Part shown: positions 46,915-57,480 of the stretch, piece by piece | Layout: each line of letters opens with the position of its first letter | Position numbering within the stretch: the stretch's first letter is position 1 | Program-made: the position numbers and the translations under genes | The notes under the pieces: model-generated | What the model saw: the letters and a program-made list of their open reading frames with translations, nothing else | The model's database searches: none | Told to the model about the DNA's origin: nothing | DNA from: Ulota crispa | Taxonomy: Eukaryota; Streptophyta; Bryopsida; Orthotrichales; Orthotrichaceae | Length of the DNA stretch: 64,000 nt | Direction: 5' to 3' | Assembly: GCA_963920765.1 (NCBI GenBank) | Contig: OY987244.1 | Location: 9,426,501 to 9,490,500 of the forward strand

Positions 46915-47171
46915 TTGGCAAATTTTTGCCTAAATCTTACCTCAAATCTTAGGTGGCTATCAGTACACTAAGATTTTCATGTGAAAGTTGGATGAAATTG
47001 CTAGATTCATCCTGGAGCAAGATCCAATTTGCCAGATTTTGGATGAAAGTAGCTTATATTAGCATTTTTTTGGATGAACGTCAATAGATCATTCATTTTT
47101 TCCAATTTTAGCTAAAATTTCCCTACCTGCCTGCATTCTGGGGTGCGGGTCGCTCTACCCCGCTGAAAACA
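46915..47171 (-). repeat. dispersed ~250-bp repeat, best-preserved copy
   Basis: It begins ttggcaaatttttgcctaaa and ends with 'cctgcattctggggtgcggg' followed by 'tcgctctaccccgctgaaaa'. All central blocks ('ggatgaaattgct', 'ttttggatgaaagtagctta') are present. It is a good reference for aligning the other copies. The edge GGCAAATTTTTGCC is itself a palindrome. Confidence 0.7.
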
Positions 47172-47837
47172 AAAATTAAACCTTGGTAGGAGGTCAAGGA
47201 GTTGTGCCTGCTCAACTACTACTCTTCTTTCCATGTAATTATTCAACCTTGCTTCTAGATTTAGGATCCTTCTTTTTTTGGAATAGCTGCATGCTCTAGC
47301 ATGCTGAACCCAACAAGTGGTAAGTTTGCTCTCTTTCATGTTATCAATAGTGCTTATCAAGAATATTTTTTTTGGTTCGGACCAATAACTTCTCAAGCCA
47401 TATGGTAATTCTTAGTGGTGCACATATGCCCATACAAGATTTTTTTTAAGTGCAAATTAAGTTGCAAGTGTTACACTTAAAGCTTGTTGATTGTGACCAA
47501 AATTTTCCTAAAATCAAAAATTACTATTGCAAAAATGATTTTTGTAAAAATGTGGGTTACTAAACCCAAAAATTCATAACAAAAGTAAAAACATCTATAA
47601 GAGATTTAAATGCAGCTTGATTTTAAATAATATGGCTCCACATGGTGTGAAGATCACGTTGTTTTCTACCTAAAGTTCCGAATTGACTACTTACAAACAA
47701 CAACATATTGTTTTTTTTGATGCGTGGCATGCATTTAGATTTGGGACATTGAGTGACATTTGTCACCATGACGCTGTTTTTTCTTCATGTTTTTGTATAG
47801 GCTTATAGCTTGATTTTTTTGGGTAGCTTTTTGGCTT
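47172..47837. other. unassigned sequence
   Basis: No gene or element recognised. The minus-strand frame 47112-47396 overlaps the repeat and has no motif. Confidence 0.4.
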
Positions 47838-48778
47838 TTAACCCCTAAAGGACCATTGTCCCTACGGGGGACAAATGGGATTTTGGGCATGTACCTATGG
47901 CTAAACTACTTTGCGTGATTTTTCAAAACTTTTATTGAAGATGAGGAATGCAAAGATCTGCGTGGGCATCTTATTTTATCTTCACTCCGACAATTATTGA
48001 AGAAGTTATGCATGAATTTCTAAAAACATGCAAGATCGGGTAGCCAAAAACTTTTTTAAATATAATTTTTTTTCATAATAAAAATCTGAAATTGGTTCTT
48101 TAGATTTATACACACTTGGGGAGCTTTGAATCATTCAATATTGATTGATGAGTGAAAAGTTTTAGTTTGCGGGCAGGTATGGGACTCCCATACCTCCACT
48201 CCTTTTGCCTTTAGTACTTTACCATTTTGTGCTCTTTGTGAATTTGTTTTTTGACTCTTTTTTTTTCCAAGTTGTAGTAGACTAAGATTCCTTGGTTTTC
48301 ACCATTTGGATCAAAGTAATTCATATTTCTGAATTTTACATAAATCCTCCAATTTTACCTAGTGTATATGCAAATTTCATGGCCTTATGGCATTGCAAGA
48401 TTTTGCAAAGTATGATTCAAACCTCCAATTCATTTGAAAATTCTCCCACACTTACATAACTTGATCTTCTACATGGAAAAAATAAACACCAACATTGCGT
48501 AGAGCAATATTTTTGGTTTAGGGGCAATCAAAGGCTTCTGAAATTTTTGGGCAATAGGGAAAAAAACTTTTTAATTCACTTCAAAAGTCAATATCTCACT
48601 CCTCTACATCTAGAATGAGTTGATTTTTTTCTCACAAGTACCTCCCATAATCTAGGGCAAGATCTTCTTGTTGGATTTCCAAAAATAATCATTTTTTCTA
48701 CCTTTCTACTCATTCCCCAAAAAGTGGCAGTTTTTAGTGACTTTTGGAGAAAAAAGGGCTTGGTCTTTTAGGGGTTAA
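47838..48778. mobile_element. TTAA-flanked non-autonomous DNA transposon (main family)
   Basis: The left end is TTAACCCCTAAAGGACCA, then the textbook subterminal hairpin TTGTCCCTACGGGGGACAA. The right end is GCTTGGTCTTTTAGGGGTTAA. It is 941 bp and shares its final TTAA (48775-48778) with the next copy, which lies in the opposite orientation. Confidence 0.88.
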
Positions 48779-49711
48779 CCCTAGAAGGCCCCAGCCTTTT
48801 TTTTTGCAAATATCATAATAAACTGTTAGTTTTAGGGCAATGAATAAAAAGGTGGATTTTATTTGGTTTTTACAAATCAACCATAGGATCTTGTCCTAGA
48901 CTATGGAAGGTACTTGTGGGAAAAAAATCAGCTCATTCTAGATGCAAAGGAGTGAGACATTGACATTTGAAGTGCAAAAAAAAGTTTTTTCTTTGTTGCC
49001 CAAAAAATTCAGAAGCCTTTGATCGCTCCTATATAAAAAAAATCACTCTACGCAAAGTTGAGGTTTATTTTTTCCATGTAGAAGATCAAATTATGTAAGT
49101 GTGGGAGAATTTTCAAATGAATTGGAGGTTTGAATCATACTTTGCAAAATCTTGCAATGCCGTAAGGACATCAAATTTGCAAATACACTAGGCAAAATTG
49201 GAGGATTTATGTAAAATTCAAAAATTTGAATTAGTTTGATTCAAATGGGAGAAACCAAGGAATCTTAGTCTACAACAACTTGGAACAAAAAAAGTCACAA
49301 AAACAAATACACAAAGAGCGCACCAAATTTTACAAGAGGCAAAATGAATGGAGTTTGGGAGTTTCATACCTATTAGCAAACTAAACTTCTCACTTAAAAT
49401 TGAATGATTCAAACCTTCCCACATATGTATAAATCCAATGAATCAATTTTAGATTTATATATTTTTTAAATGCAATTTTTAAAGAAGATTTTTGGGCAGT
49501 CTGGATTGCTGAACCTCCCTCGTTTTTCAAAAATTCATGCATAATTTTTTTAATAAATGTTGGAATGAAGAAGAATTTAGATGTTTGCGTAAATTTTGGA
49601 ATTCTCTAACTTCAATAATAGTTTCAAAGAATCACACAAACTAGTTTAGCTATAGGTACATGCCCAAAATCCATTGTCCCTAGAGGAGACAATTGGGCCT
49701 TTAGGGATTAA
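48775..49711. mobile_element. TTAA-flanked element, inverted neighbour sharing one TTAA
   Basis: The left end is TTAACCCTAGAAGGCCCCAG. The right end is CATTGTCCCTAGAGGAGACAA, then TTGGGCCTTTAGGGATTAA. It is 937 bp. Placed tail to tail with 47838-48778, it forms a ~1.87-kb imperfect palindrome. Confidence 0.85.
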
Positions 49712-50015
49712 AAGCCTAAAAAAAACCTTGGTGCTCACCTCTCTCACAAGTACAAAGTCAACACTGTCTATGTTTTTTCTGGCCTTTGGATTTCATAGAA
49801 TTTATAGAATAGAAGAATTATAAACATGGAGCACAAAATTGCAAATATAAGTAGATAAACAACCATAATATTGTTTATTTTTTATTTATTTGGCAAGCCG
49901 TTAAGCCAAAGAATTTTTGTGTTTGGATCTTCATAAGATATACAAGAAAAGTGCAACAAAAATTTAAGAGAGTATCTAAAAGTGTGGTAAGATGGATTGC
50001 TATTTATGTTGTTGT

Positions 50016-50159
50016 CATTATAAGAAAAACGAGTTCTAAATGATTAGTTTACAATAAATGCAAATGTCTACAATAACTATTAGATGACTCAATTATAGTC
50101 GTTATGGATATTTGCAACTATTGTGGACAAGTCATTTACAAAATGTTTATCTTGTAGTG
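50016..50159. mobile_element. CACTA-like hairpin MITE, old copy
   Basis: The left end is CATTATAAGAAAAACG and the right end is GTTTATCTTGTAGTG. It is about 144 bp and shares 'ctcaattatagtcgttatgga' with 32725-32866. The right terminus CACTACAAG (complement) is of CACTA type; the left is mutated. Confidence 0.55.
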
Positions 50160-50299
50160 TATTTTTGTTTTGGTAAAATTTTCCCAACTCTAACAAATTT
50201 TGGCAAATGCAATATCTTCTCCTCCAAATATTCTCAAATGTAAGGAGGATCATGAAGTGCTTACTATACTTTACAAAAAGCACTAAATCTTGCTTATGT

Positions 50300-52850
50300 G
50301 AACAATACTATTAATCAAATGTTCCTTGGGACTGGTGGACAATGAGTGACAAAGTAAAATTGTGATCATGCAACAAAAAAATCAAAGGCAATTTTAGTCT
50401 ATTATAAAGGTTTATAAATATCCAATTTAAAAATTGAGTTAGTTTTTTTTCAAAAAATAATATAATTAAACAAAATTTAAAGAGCACCATTCAAACAGTG
50501 TATAAAACACACAATCAAACATTGATAAGAGTTTGCAAGATGAAAAAATACTAAATGTTATTAACATATTTGAAAATAAAGTGGTAAGAGTTAATGGCAT
50601 CTTCCAAAATTTCTCTTCCGCTTAGTCAAGACCAAGATGACATTGATTTATGTAAATCTGGTTTTAAGTTTCATAAATAAATAAGAATTGAGAAACATAC
50701 TTTTAAATTGTGAATTTATATGATGTAGATTACACGGTTTTAGTTATTAAAGAATGTTGTGGTTTAAAAAATATATGGTTCTAATAACAATATTGTTAAA
50801 TGTGACAAAATATTAAATATGTAGAAGAAATAAGTAAATAGATTTATAGATCTAATGGTAAGAAAGTATACAATTTAAAAATAAATAAATTACACACAAA
50901 TGTTCTTTACAAAAATTATATCAAATCTTATGACTAATGGGTATTGATTTACATAAAATAATATTAAAAAAACTCATTAAAATTGCAATGCCACTAAACA
51001 TTTTTAGTATTTACAATTTTTTTAAATTATTGATCTTTAAAATTTCAGTTTGTTACAAAAATTTATTATTTATACAAGTTTGCAAGTTTTCATATAGGAC
51101 TTTTTTTTGATTTAATAAAAAAGAAAAAATATTTCATAGTTGTATAATGCATTTTATCAATATGCTAGCAAAAACTATTCTACATGATTTTAATTATGCC
51201 TATTCTATCACAAGACCTATACTTATGGCATCACAAGATTTGTATTTGTTGTATTATAAAACTTGTATTCATGTTGAACTTTCAAATAATATAATGTTTT
51301 AAATTTTTTTAAAATAAAATTCTTATATAAAACTTCTAAGAATTGATAATAATAATATTTACACATTTATAAACTAAATGGTGAGTAAAAATTATTTAAA
51401 TAACTAAAACATACTATTTGAATTATTGAATTTTACTTAACATTTAAATTGATGTTTTTGACTATGAGCTCCAAGATTAGCACTTTGGACTTACAGTGTT
51501 GTTTTTATATTAGTTTTGAGTTTTTCGCAAAAAATAAGCAAAATGATCATAGAAATTCTTTAAATCAACTTAAGTAAATGATTAGATATACATAGAATTA
51601 CCTCTACAACTTTAAACATCTAAAATTCCATTTTTGTAATTTTAAAAACTTTAAAATCTAAAATCTAAAAATAGCAAGCTAGAATTAGGTTCAATTTTAA
51701 TTTTGCAACAATTTATTAAAGGCTAATTGAAACATATTAATTTGCAAAATTATTATGTAATTCTAAAGTAGATTCCACAAAAGAAAATTGGAATTTTCTA
51801 ATTGTTAGAGCTTGACATTTAGATAACCAATTGTTGCAATCAATAATACATTATATTTAAGAATTTTTAAAATTGGTAAAATTCCACAAAAAATCAAATT
51901 AGAATATTTTGTGATAATAATACATTTTGATAAAATTCAAGACGTTTCATTTGCGGAAATTGTTTCATCATACAATTTTAGCAGCTTCAGTTTAATCCAG
52001 TATGAGCTTCAAAATTAGCATTTTAAGTTAGAAAAGCTCACTTTTAATTTTATTTTGCAAATTTTAGTAAGAAAAAATGCCAAAAAGCCCTAAAAAGTAG
52101 TTAAAGTTAATTTTATGAAATAGTTAGATTTACATATAAAATCCCTTCATCCTTTACTATCTAAATTCTACTTTTTGTAAATAAAAAATAGTTAAAAGAT
52201 AAAACTCTAAATAACAAGTTAGAATTGGGTTCAACTTTAATTTTGCGACAGTTTCAAAAAGATCAACTGTATTTTATTATTATGCAAAATTGTTGTGGAA
52301 CTCCATGGGATGTTCCACAAAAATTTTGGGATTTTTCTGTTGTTAAAATTCAATGTCTAGACGGTCAATTGTTGGAATTAGCGAGAAAATGTTCTTACAA
52401 AATCCCAAAATATTGATGAAATTTCACAAAAAAACTGCATAAGTTATTTTGTGTCAATAAAACAATCCACCAAATTTGAAGGCATTTTGATTGCGGAAAT
52501 TACCTCAACGCACAACTTTAGCAATTACAACGTTAGGCAATGCTTAAACCAAGATTTTAGGAGCATCCGACGTTTGAATTTGGCAAAAAAACAAGAATTT
52601 CCTCATTGTTACAACCATTTTAAACAAATGTTGAAGTTAAAATTTTGAAAAAAAAATCTTTTATTTGGAGTTTTCATAATTTTGACTAATTTTAGGTTTT
52701 GAAAGCTTTAAAAATTAGAAAAAAAAGTGCAATGTATCTAAATATATTAATTTAGGCTTTAGGAAACCAATGACACCATTCTTATGTGATTTGGAGTTTT
52801 TTCTAAAAGTTAGCATTTATCATAGATTATTATTATTAGTAAGTCCAAGG
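50300..52850. other. extremely AT-rich tract without genes
   Basis: The A+T fraction is visibly higher than elsewhere, with almost no GC-containing runs and many 'aataatat' and 'ttaaa' words. The only open frames are short and meaningless. A diverged tandem duplication (51455-52560) is embedded. It could be an old satellite, a matrix-attachment-like region or a deeply decayed transposon. Confidence 0.6.
51455..52560. repeat. diverged tandem duplication, period about 540 bp
   Basis: Unit 1 (about 51460-51998) and unit 2 (about 51999-52540) share an ordered set of words: 'gagctccaagattagca' / 'gagcttcaaaattagca', 'gttagaattgggttcaa' / 'ctagaattaggttcaatttt', 'gattccacaaaa' / 'tgttccacaaaa', and 'tttgcggaaatt' / 'attgcggaaatt'. 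Identity is low but collinear. Confidence 0.65.
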
Positions 52851-54537
52851 ATAGAGATTGAAAATGAGTTAGAAACTTAAGGACCACTCATGTGAAGGAT
52901 GAGATACCTTTTGAAGGAGTTTTGTATATAGTGACTATATTTCCTTCACTTTGTACATCCTTTCATTTGTTAATTGCACTTGCAAGCTTTTCTATATAAT
53001 TTTTTATGTCAATGTGTGTGTTCAAGTTTTAATTAATTCTTTGCCTTTTAAAGGACTTGGGATTTCCTCCAAGGCATGAATTAGTAATGGATGCTTATTT
53101 TACTAGTACTAACATTCTAAGTTAGTTCTTTACTCTATGTCACGAGACGTGGTGTTGAAGGTCTCTCCGCATTGTGGTGCTTTGCGTGGACATTCATTGA
53201 ACGGGCGAATTTCATCCATTAGGATTTGGTGTGTGTATGTAGTGTACAAAAGCCCTTGACTTGACTCTCTTTGTCAAGTTGACTTTGTGAGTGAGTTTAG
53301 AGTTTTTAGTGATTGTCTTTGTTTGTAGGTGAAGCGTTATCATTAGTGAAGCTTTCTATTTCTCCACCATTTTGCACTTGTTGATTTTCCCTTGATGGAA
53401 TGCAAGACGCTTGACTTCTAGTGAGTTAGAACTTAATCATTTCACAAAGAAAGTGTGCTTCTAGTTGATGTTCTCATGTTTTGAGTGTTAGATATTAGTG
53501 TTAGATTTGAATTCTTTTAGTTTTTGAAATACGCCTGTGCACTTTAGTGAGTTTCGTACTTGTGAGTTGCTAGAGTGGGGAGTGACGAAGCTATACGGAG
53601 CTGTTCAAAAGCAAAGTCGGGACGTGGAAAGTCTGGGGCACAGGAATCGGGAGGAGCCAGGCTCGGCGGACAAGCACGGGAGCCGGTTAGGATTTCGTGC
53701 AGGTCAAAGGAGCAATACAAGTGCATTGTAGCGGTGGCCAACAGCAAAGCGACAAGCTGGCCAAGGCACGGCGATGGAAGGTGCAGTAACAACCGCGATA
53801 GCAAGAGTTGCGGTAGTTGGGCGACCAACAAAGCAGGGAGCAACGAGCTTTTAAGGTTTGAGAGGCGGAGCAGTCGTGAGAGACAACAGGCTGGGGTTTC
53901 ATCCCCTGTCTTGTTCACTATCATCTGTTGGAGACTAATTTGCCATTCTTCCTTCATTACCTCCTTTCATCCACTCTCCTCCTCGTGCGCAAATTCATCC
54001 ATTTTTCTTTTATCAAGATTTTCATCCCTTCCATTTCTCATCCATCACATGGATGATACTGTAATTTAGATAGAATTAAAATTATTGTGAGATAGAGAGC
54101 CTAAATTAAAGATTATTTTTGAATTCCAATTGTGGATTTGAACTCCTAGGGGGAGTATTTACCAAGTGAGAAATAAAAGTTTCAATTTCAAAGGTTTTTC
54201 AAAAATTATAAAAAAAATAAAATATTAATGTCTAAACTTTGGAGGTAGATTGTGAGGGCAATTTTACTCGGATTTGAGTGAAATTTGCTCCTATACTTGA
54301 GGATTTTCATCACTTAATCCAATTGTAGTGTTGGATTGGCAGTTTGGCTTATTATATCATCCAATTTGGCAATTTTCATTGGGGGATTTGTGTTTTGTGA
54401 ACGCCGCGCCAAAGTATTCTATTACCTCTTTAGTTTTAGACATTAGGAGAACACTATTAGTGTAATCCTTTGCTATGTAGATATTGCAACTTGGGGCTAT
54501 CCACTAGAGGCGTGTACTGGTGGCGCTGACCCTTTCA
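52851..54537 (+). other. sequence upstream of gag; possible LTR/leader of the retroelement
   Basis: G+C rises sharply at about 53560-53900. A long open frame on the plus strand (53575-54069, non-ATG start) and one on the minus strand (53544-53957) coexist and neither has a recognised domain, so I do not call a gene. If the gypsy element's 5' LTR and leader exist they should be here. I could not find a matching 3' LTR, because the 3' end of the element is missing, and no clear primer-binding site. Confidence 0.3.
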
Positions 54538-55482
54538 ATGTCCAAATTGAATAAGTGGATGGTAGATATGCTTGCCGCGCATCTCCTCTTCTGCTATCAT
54601 GGCAACGAAACTTTGGCAGAAGTTTTTGCCGAGGTAGAAGAGTTGAACAGGGATCTTGGGGTGAGGGAAGCCCTAGTCTTAGCTACAACCTTGATAGATA
54701 CTCCCAAGCCTAAGAAGCTTGCTACTGCGACTATCAGCTTGGCAGAAGCACAACCTGAGAGCGTTGTGCGCTGTTGGGCTTGTAGAGAAGCTGGCCACAC
54801 CAAAAGAGACCCAAAATGCTCAAAGAAGAAGGATGCTAGTGCAGCAATGGCTAAGCCCAAGATTGAGGCGTCTAAGTCTGAGGCACCAAAGTTTGGCAAC
54901 AAGGTTGGGGACAAGGGAAAGAAGTATGTGGTATGTTCTCACTATGGCAAATTCGGCCATAATGAGGAGATGTGCTTTATTTTGCATCTAGATAAGCACC
55001 TAGGATTTTTTGCTACCGGATCTACAACTACCGGATCAGATGAGGTGAAGACACTTCAAGCCAAAATTGCAGAGCTTAAGAAGAAGATGAGTGCAATGGA
55101 CTCTTTCAGGCAAGTGGCGGATGCACGAGCTCTAGTCAAGAGTCATGGTTCATCTTCCGCCATGAATGCCTTCTTGTATGGTGCCTCAAGGCAGGTTGTG
55201 GCAGGGATTGCTACTCGCGTTCAGACCATCGCACAGACGGTGGCACTTTCTTCGACTCCTGCCAATAATGGCGGATGTCAACGACACGTAGAGTTGCCGG
55301 ATCACATTGGGCAGTCCCAGTTACTTCTATCTTTCAGCACTGCAGATGCGACTACTTCTACAGTCACTCCTCCTCCGCCCAGTGCTTCACAGATTTCCCC
55401 CACTCAAGGGGATGCCGCACACACTTTGGCGTACAAGTTGTTGCGATTTCTTGTGTTTGTTGGAGTGGACTTCATGACATAG
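54538..55482 (+). pseudogene. Ty3/gypsy gag remnant with zinc knuckles
   Basis: Gag packages retroelement RNA into virus-like particles. From the first ATG (54538) the frame runs 314 codons to a TAG at 55480. Counting from the GTG at 54520, residues 85-100 form a knuckle of the type C-x2-C-x4-H with the last Cys six residues on instead of four. Residues 139-152 form a second knuckle, C-x2-Y-x4-H-x4-C, in which the second Cys is replaced by Tyr. A charged, heptad-like segment follows (about 175-195), then a Ser/Thr/Pro-rich tail. The capsid N-terminus is not evident. The frame is the same as that of the downstream protease, methyltransferase and RT, so this was one polyprotein. Confidence 0.8.
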
Positions 55483-56280
55483 GATTTTCAACCATCTAGT
55501 GTGTTTCATTTGGCGGGGAGTATGTTGGAGGACAAAGTGCCTATACAATCATTGGAGGTATCGTAGGTAGTGACGGCTCTAATCACCAAGGAGGATTTGT
55601 TGGCCATGCGGGCCAAATTGGAGGCAGAGGCTATTTCTGCGTTTGAGGCCAATGCCCTACCAACATCTATTATGCAGTCATCAGTAGTGGCTTATTTGTT
55701 CAACGTTGCAGCCCGTTCTACCATGGAAAGACACAACTTGTGTCCATGGGTAATACATTTAGTGAATGACGATGGAATTATGGTGGTTGGTCGTACCAAT
55801 GGCAACTCTAGACGAGCCACTCCTTTGCAAATTATGCTAGATTCCAAGCTCAACTAGTCAAGATTGGCAAGTAGCTAGCCCAAGATTTGGGTTTAGAGGC
55901 TGTTGATCTTGAGCCTTGCTTGTTCACTATTATCACATCAATTGGGGGTACGGAGAAGGTCATGGATTATACACGACATCTATTACAGTTGATGTTTGGT
56001 GTAGGATCAAGTCCATTATTCTCCCATGTATCTTTCTAGTGCACTGTAACTAGTGCCACCAATTACGACATTTTGGTAGGCCAACAAACATTATATCCAC
56101 TTGGTTTTGGCGTGGACAACTAGATAGAGGAGGCATGGATTAGGCCAGAGTGTTTTGCCAGTGATGGTAGCAAGGAGCTCATTCCTATTACCTTTGCAGC
56201 TAGCGCAGTGACCTCTACAACAAAGGCTATGTTTGGATGCAATACTTTGGCATCTGATGTCATGTAGTTCCATACTTTTG
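55483..56280 (+). pseudogene. retroelement aspartic protease remnant
   Basis: The protease would cut the gag-pol polyprotein. In the gag frame, after stops at 55480 and 55564, the reading continues to the active-site region, where Asp-Ser (55840-55845) should be followed by Gly. There one base is missing (55846-55847) and the frame shifts, so the catalytic triad is broken. Homology continues in the next frame through a 'LAQDLGLE' segment (from 55875) and on to the retropepsin C-terminal 'DILVGQQ' block (about 56068-56088). Further TAG stops lie at 56121 and 56265. Near 56275 the frame returns to that of gag. Confidence 0.75.
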
Positions 56281-57480
56281 GATGAGACATATGCATTTAT
56301 GTCAGCACTTGAGAAATCACATGAGCATGCACCGATAGAGATCCTTGTACGTCATTGCAAGGATCTGTTTCCACCATGGAAATTTTAGTTGGAGCTTACT
56401 TGTCATAGTAGAGAGATTGTGGATGCTCTTAATGCTCCTCAATCCCTTTTGGATTCTTCCACACCGTTGTTGGCTTGCACTATTCAGATGGTGCCACCAA
56501 ACAATGGCATTACCCTTGTCGAGCACTTTGTCGGCATTGGTACATGACTGGCAGCTGTGTTAGAGGCTGGGGGTAAGGTGTGGCAATACATCCACGTCAA
56601 CAATGGCTTTGCAACCAACCGTGCCACTCGTCACTACATACATCATTTGTTGGCGTTGTATTTTGAGCAGCTTCCACCTTCTACTATTCATGGATGTTTT
56701 GGCAGGTTGCCACAAGATGTCACACTTATAAGTGAGGATGATCTCTGGTGGCTAGGCCACGTGGATCTGGTGATTGCCGGATGGCCTTGCCAAGGCCATT
56801 TACAAGCGGGCAGTGGACGTGGATTAGATGATTCGCAGTCATCACTCTTTGCATATCTACTCAAGCTCATCCAGTGGTAGGTTACCCACCAATCTCTGCC
56901 ACTCGGGGACATTTTTGAGAATGTACCTCCATTGGATGATACACAAATGAAGGTGCGTGAGGTTGGTGCATACATCCATCATTTTCTTGGTCCTCCTACA
57001 TTTGTCAATGCTGTTGCGTTGGACTTAGACGCCCATTGGCCACAATGGATTTGGACCAACTTGGCCTCTTTGGCAGTACGCACCTTTGCACTAGCTCAAG
57101 TGCAACGACCCACTTATCGTGAGGTCGATGACATTTTTAATGATCATCATGTTTCTACAAAGGTCACCAAAGATGATGAGCCGCCATTAGCCTTGATGAA
57201 CCGCGGGGGTTTTCTTTAGAGAACATTGCCCACATTGATGTCTTACCCAGGATTCTTTGCTTTTTGATCAAACGGTCCAGGTATGGTTTGAGATAGTACT
57301 TCCCACATTTATAACGAGCCTTCAGCCAACAAGCGAGAGCGGGCAATGGGCTTTTTGACTGGTACCACCGTCACACCAGGTCTTTCTGAGGGTCAGCGCC
57401 ATTTCTTGTTGGGTTAGGCTATTGACCTTGACACCCTCGTTTGGGTTTCTGGCCTCTGCTTTGCCATTCAGCGTCATCAG
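56281..57480 (+). pseudogene. C5 DNA cytosine methyltransferase domain inside the gypsy polyprotein
   Basis: Enzymes of this fold transfer a methyl group from S-adenosylmethionine to cytosine C5. The conserved motifs appear in order in one frame, the frame of the RT downstream. Motif I: F-V-G-I-G-T at 56527-56544, where the following Gly is replaced by a TGA stop. Motif IV: A-G-W-P-C-Q-G-H with catalytic Cys at 56788-56790, then A-G-S-G-R-G-L-D-D. Motif VI: F-E-N-V at 56914-56925. A motif VIII-like W-I-W-T-N lies at 57046-57060. A motif IX-like R-E-R-A-M-G-F lies at 57334-57354. A motif X-like L-L-G lies at 57406-57414. The region VIII-IX would be the target-recognition part. Size is about 325 residues, a compact catalytic domain without regulatory modules. 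In-frame stops (56386, 56545, 56878, 57217, 57265, 57289, 57415) make it inactive. It lies between protease and RT, so it is retroelement cargo and not a host gene. Confidence 0.85.

Noticed and set aside
1621..49711. Regularly recurring CCCCTAAAGGACCA words as a CRISPR-like array or regulatory sites
   Set aside because: They occur in inverted pairs about 0.9 kb apart bounded by TTAA, which is transposon-end geometry, and no short regular spacing exists.
53544..54069. 164-aa plus-strand and 137-aa minus-strand frames upstream of gag as genes
   Set aside because: They overlap on opposite strands in GC-rich DNA where stops are rare. There is no domain and the plus frame lacks an ATG start. It is kept only as a possible LTR or leader region.
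56281..57480. A host DNA methyltransferase gene into which a retroelement inserted
   Set aside because: The methyltransferase is collinear and in the same frame with protease upstream and RT downstream, without element ends between them, so it is part of the polyprotein.
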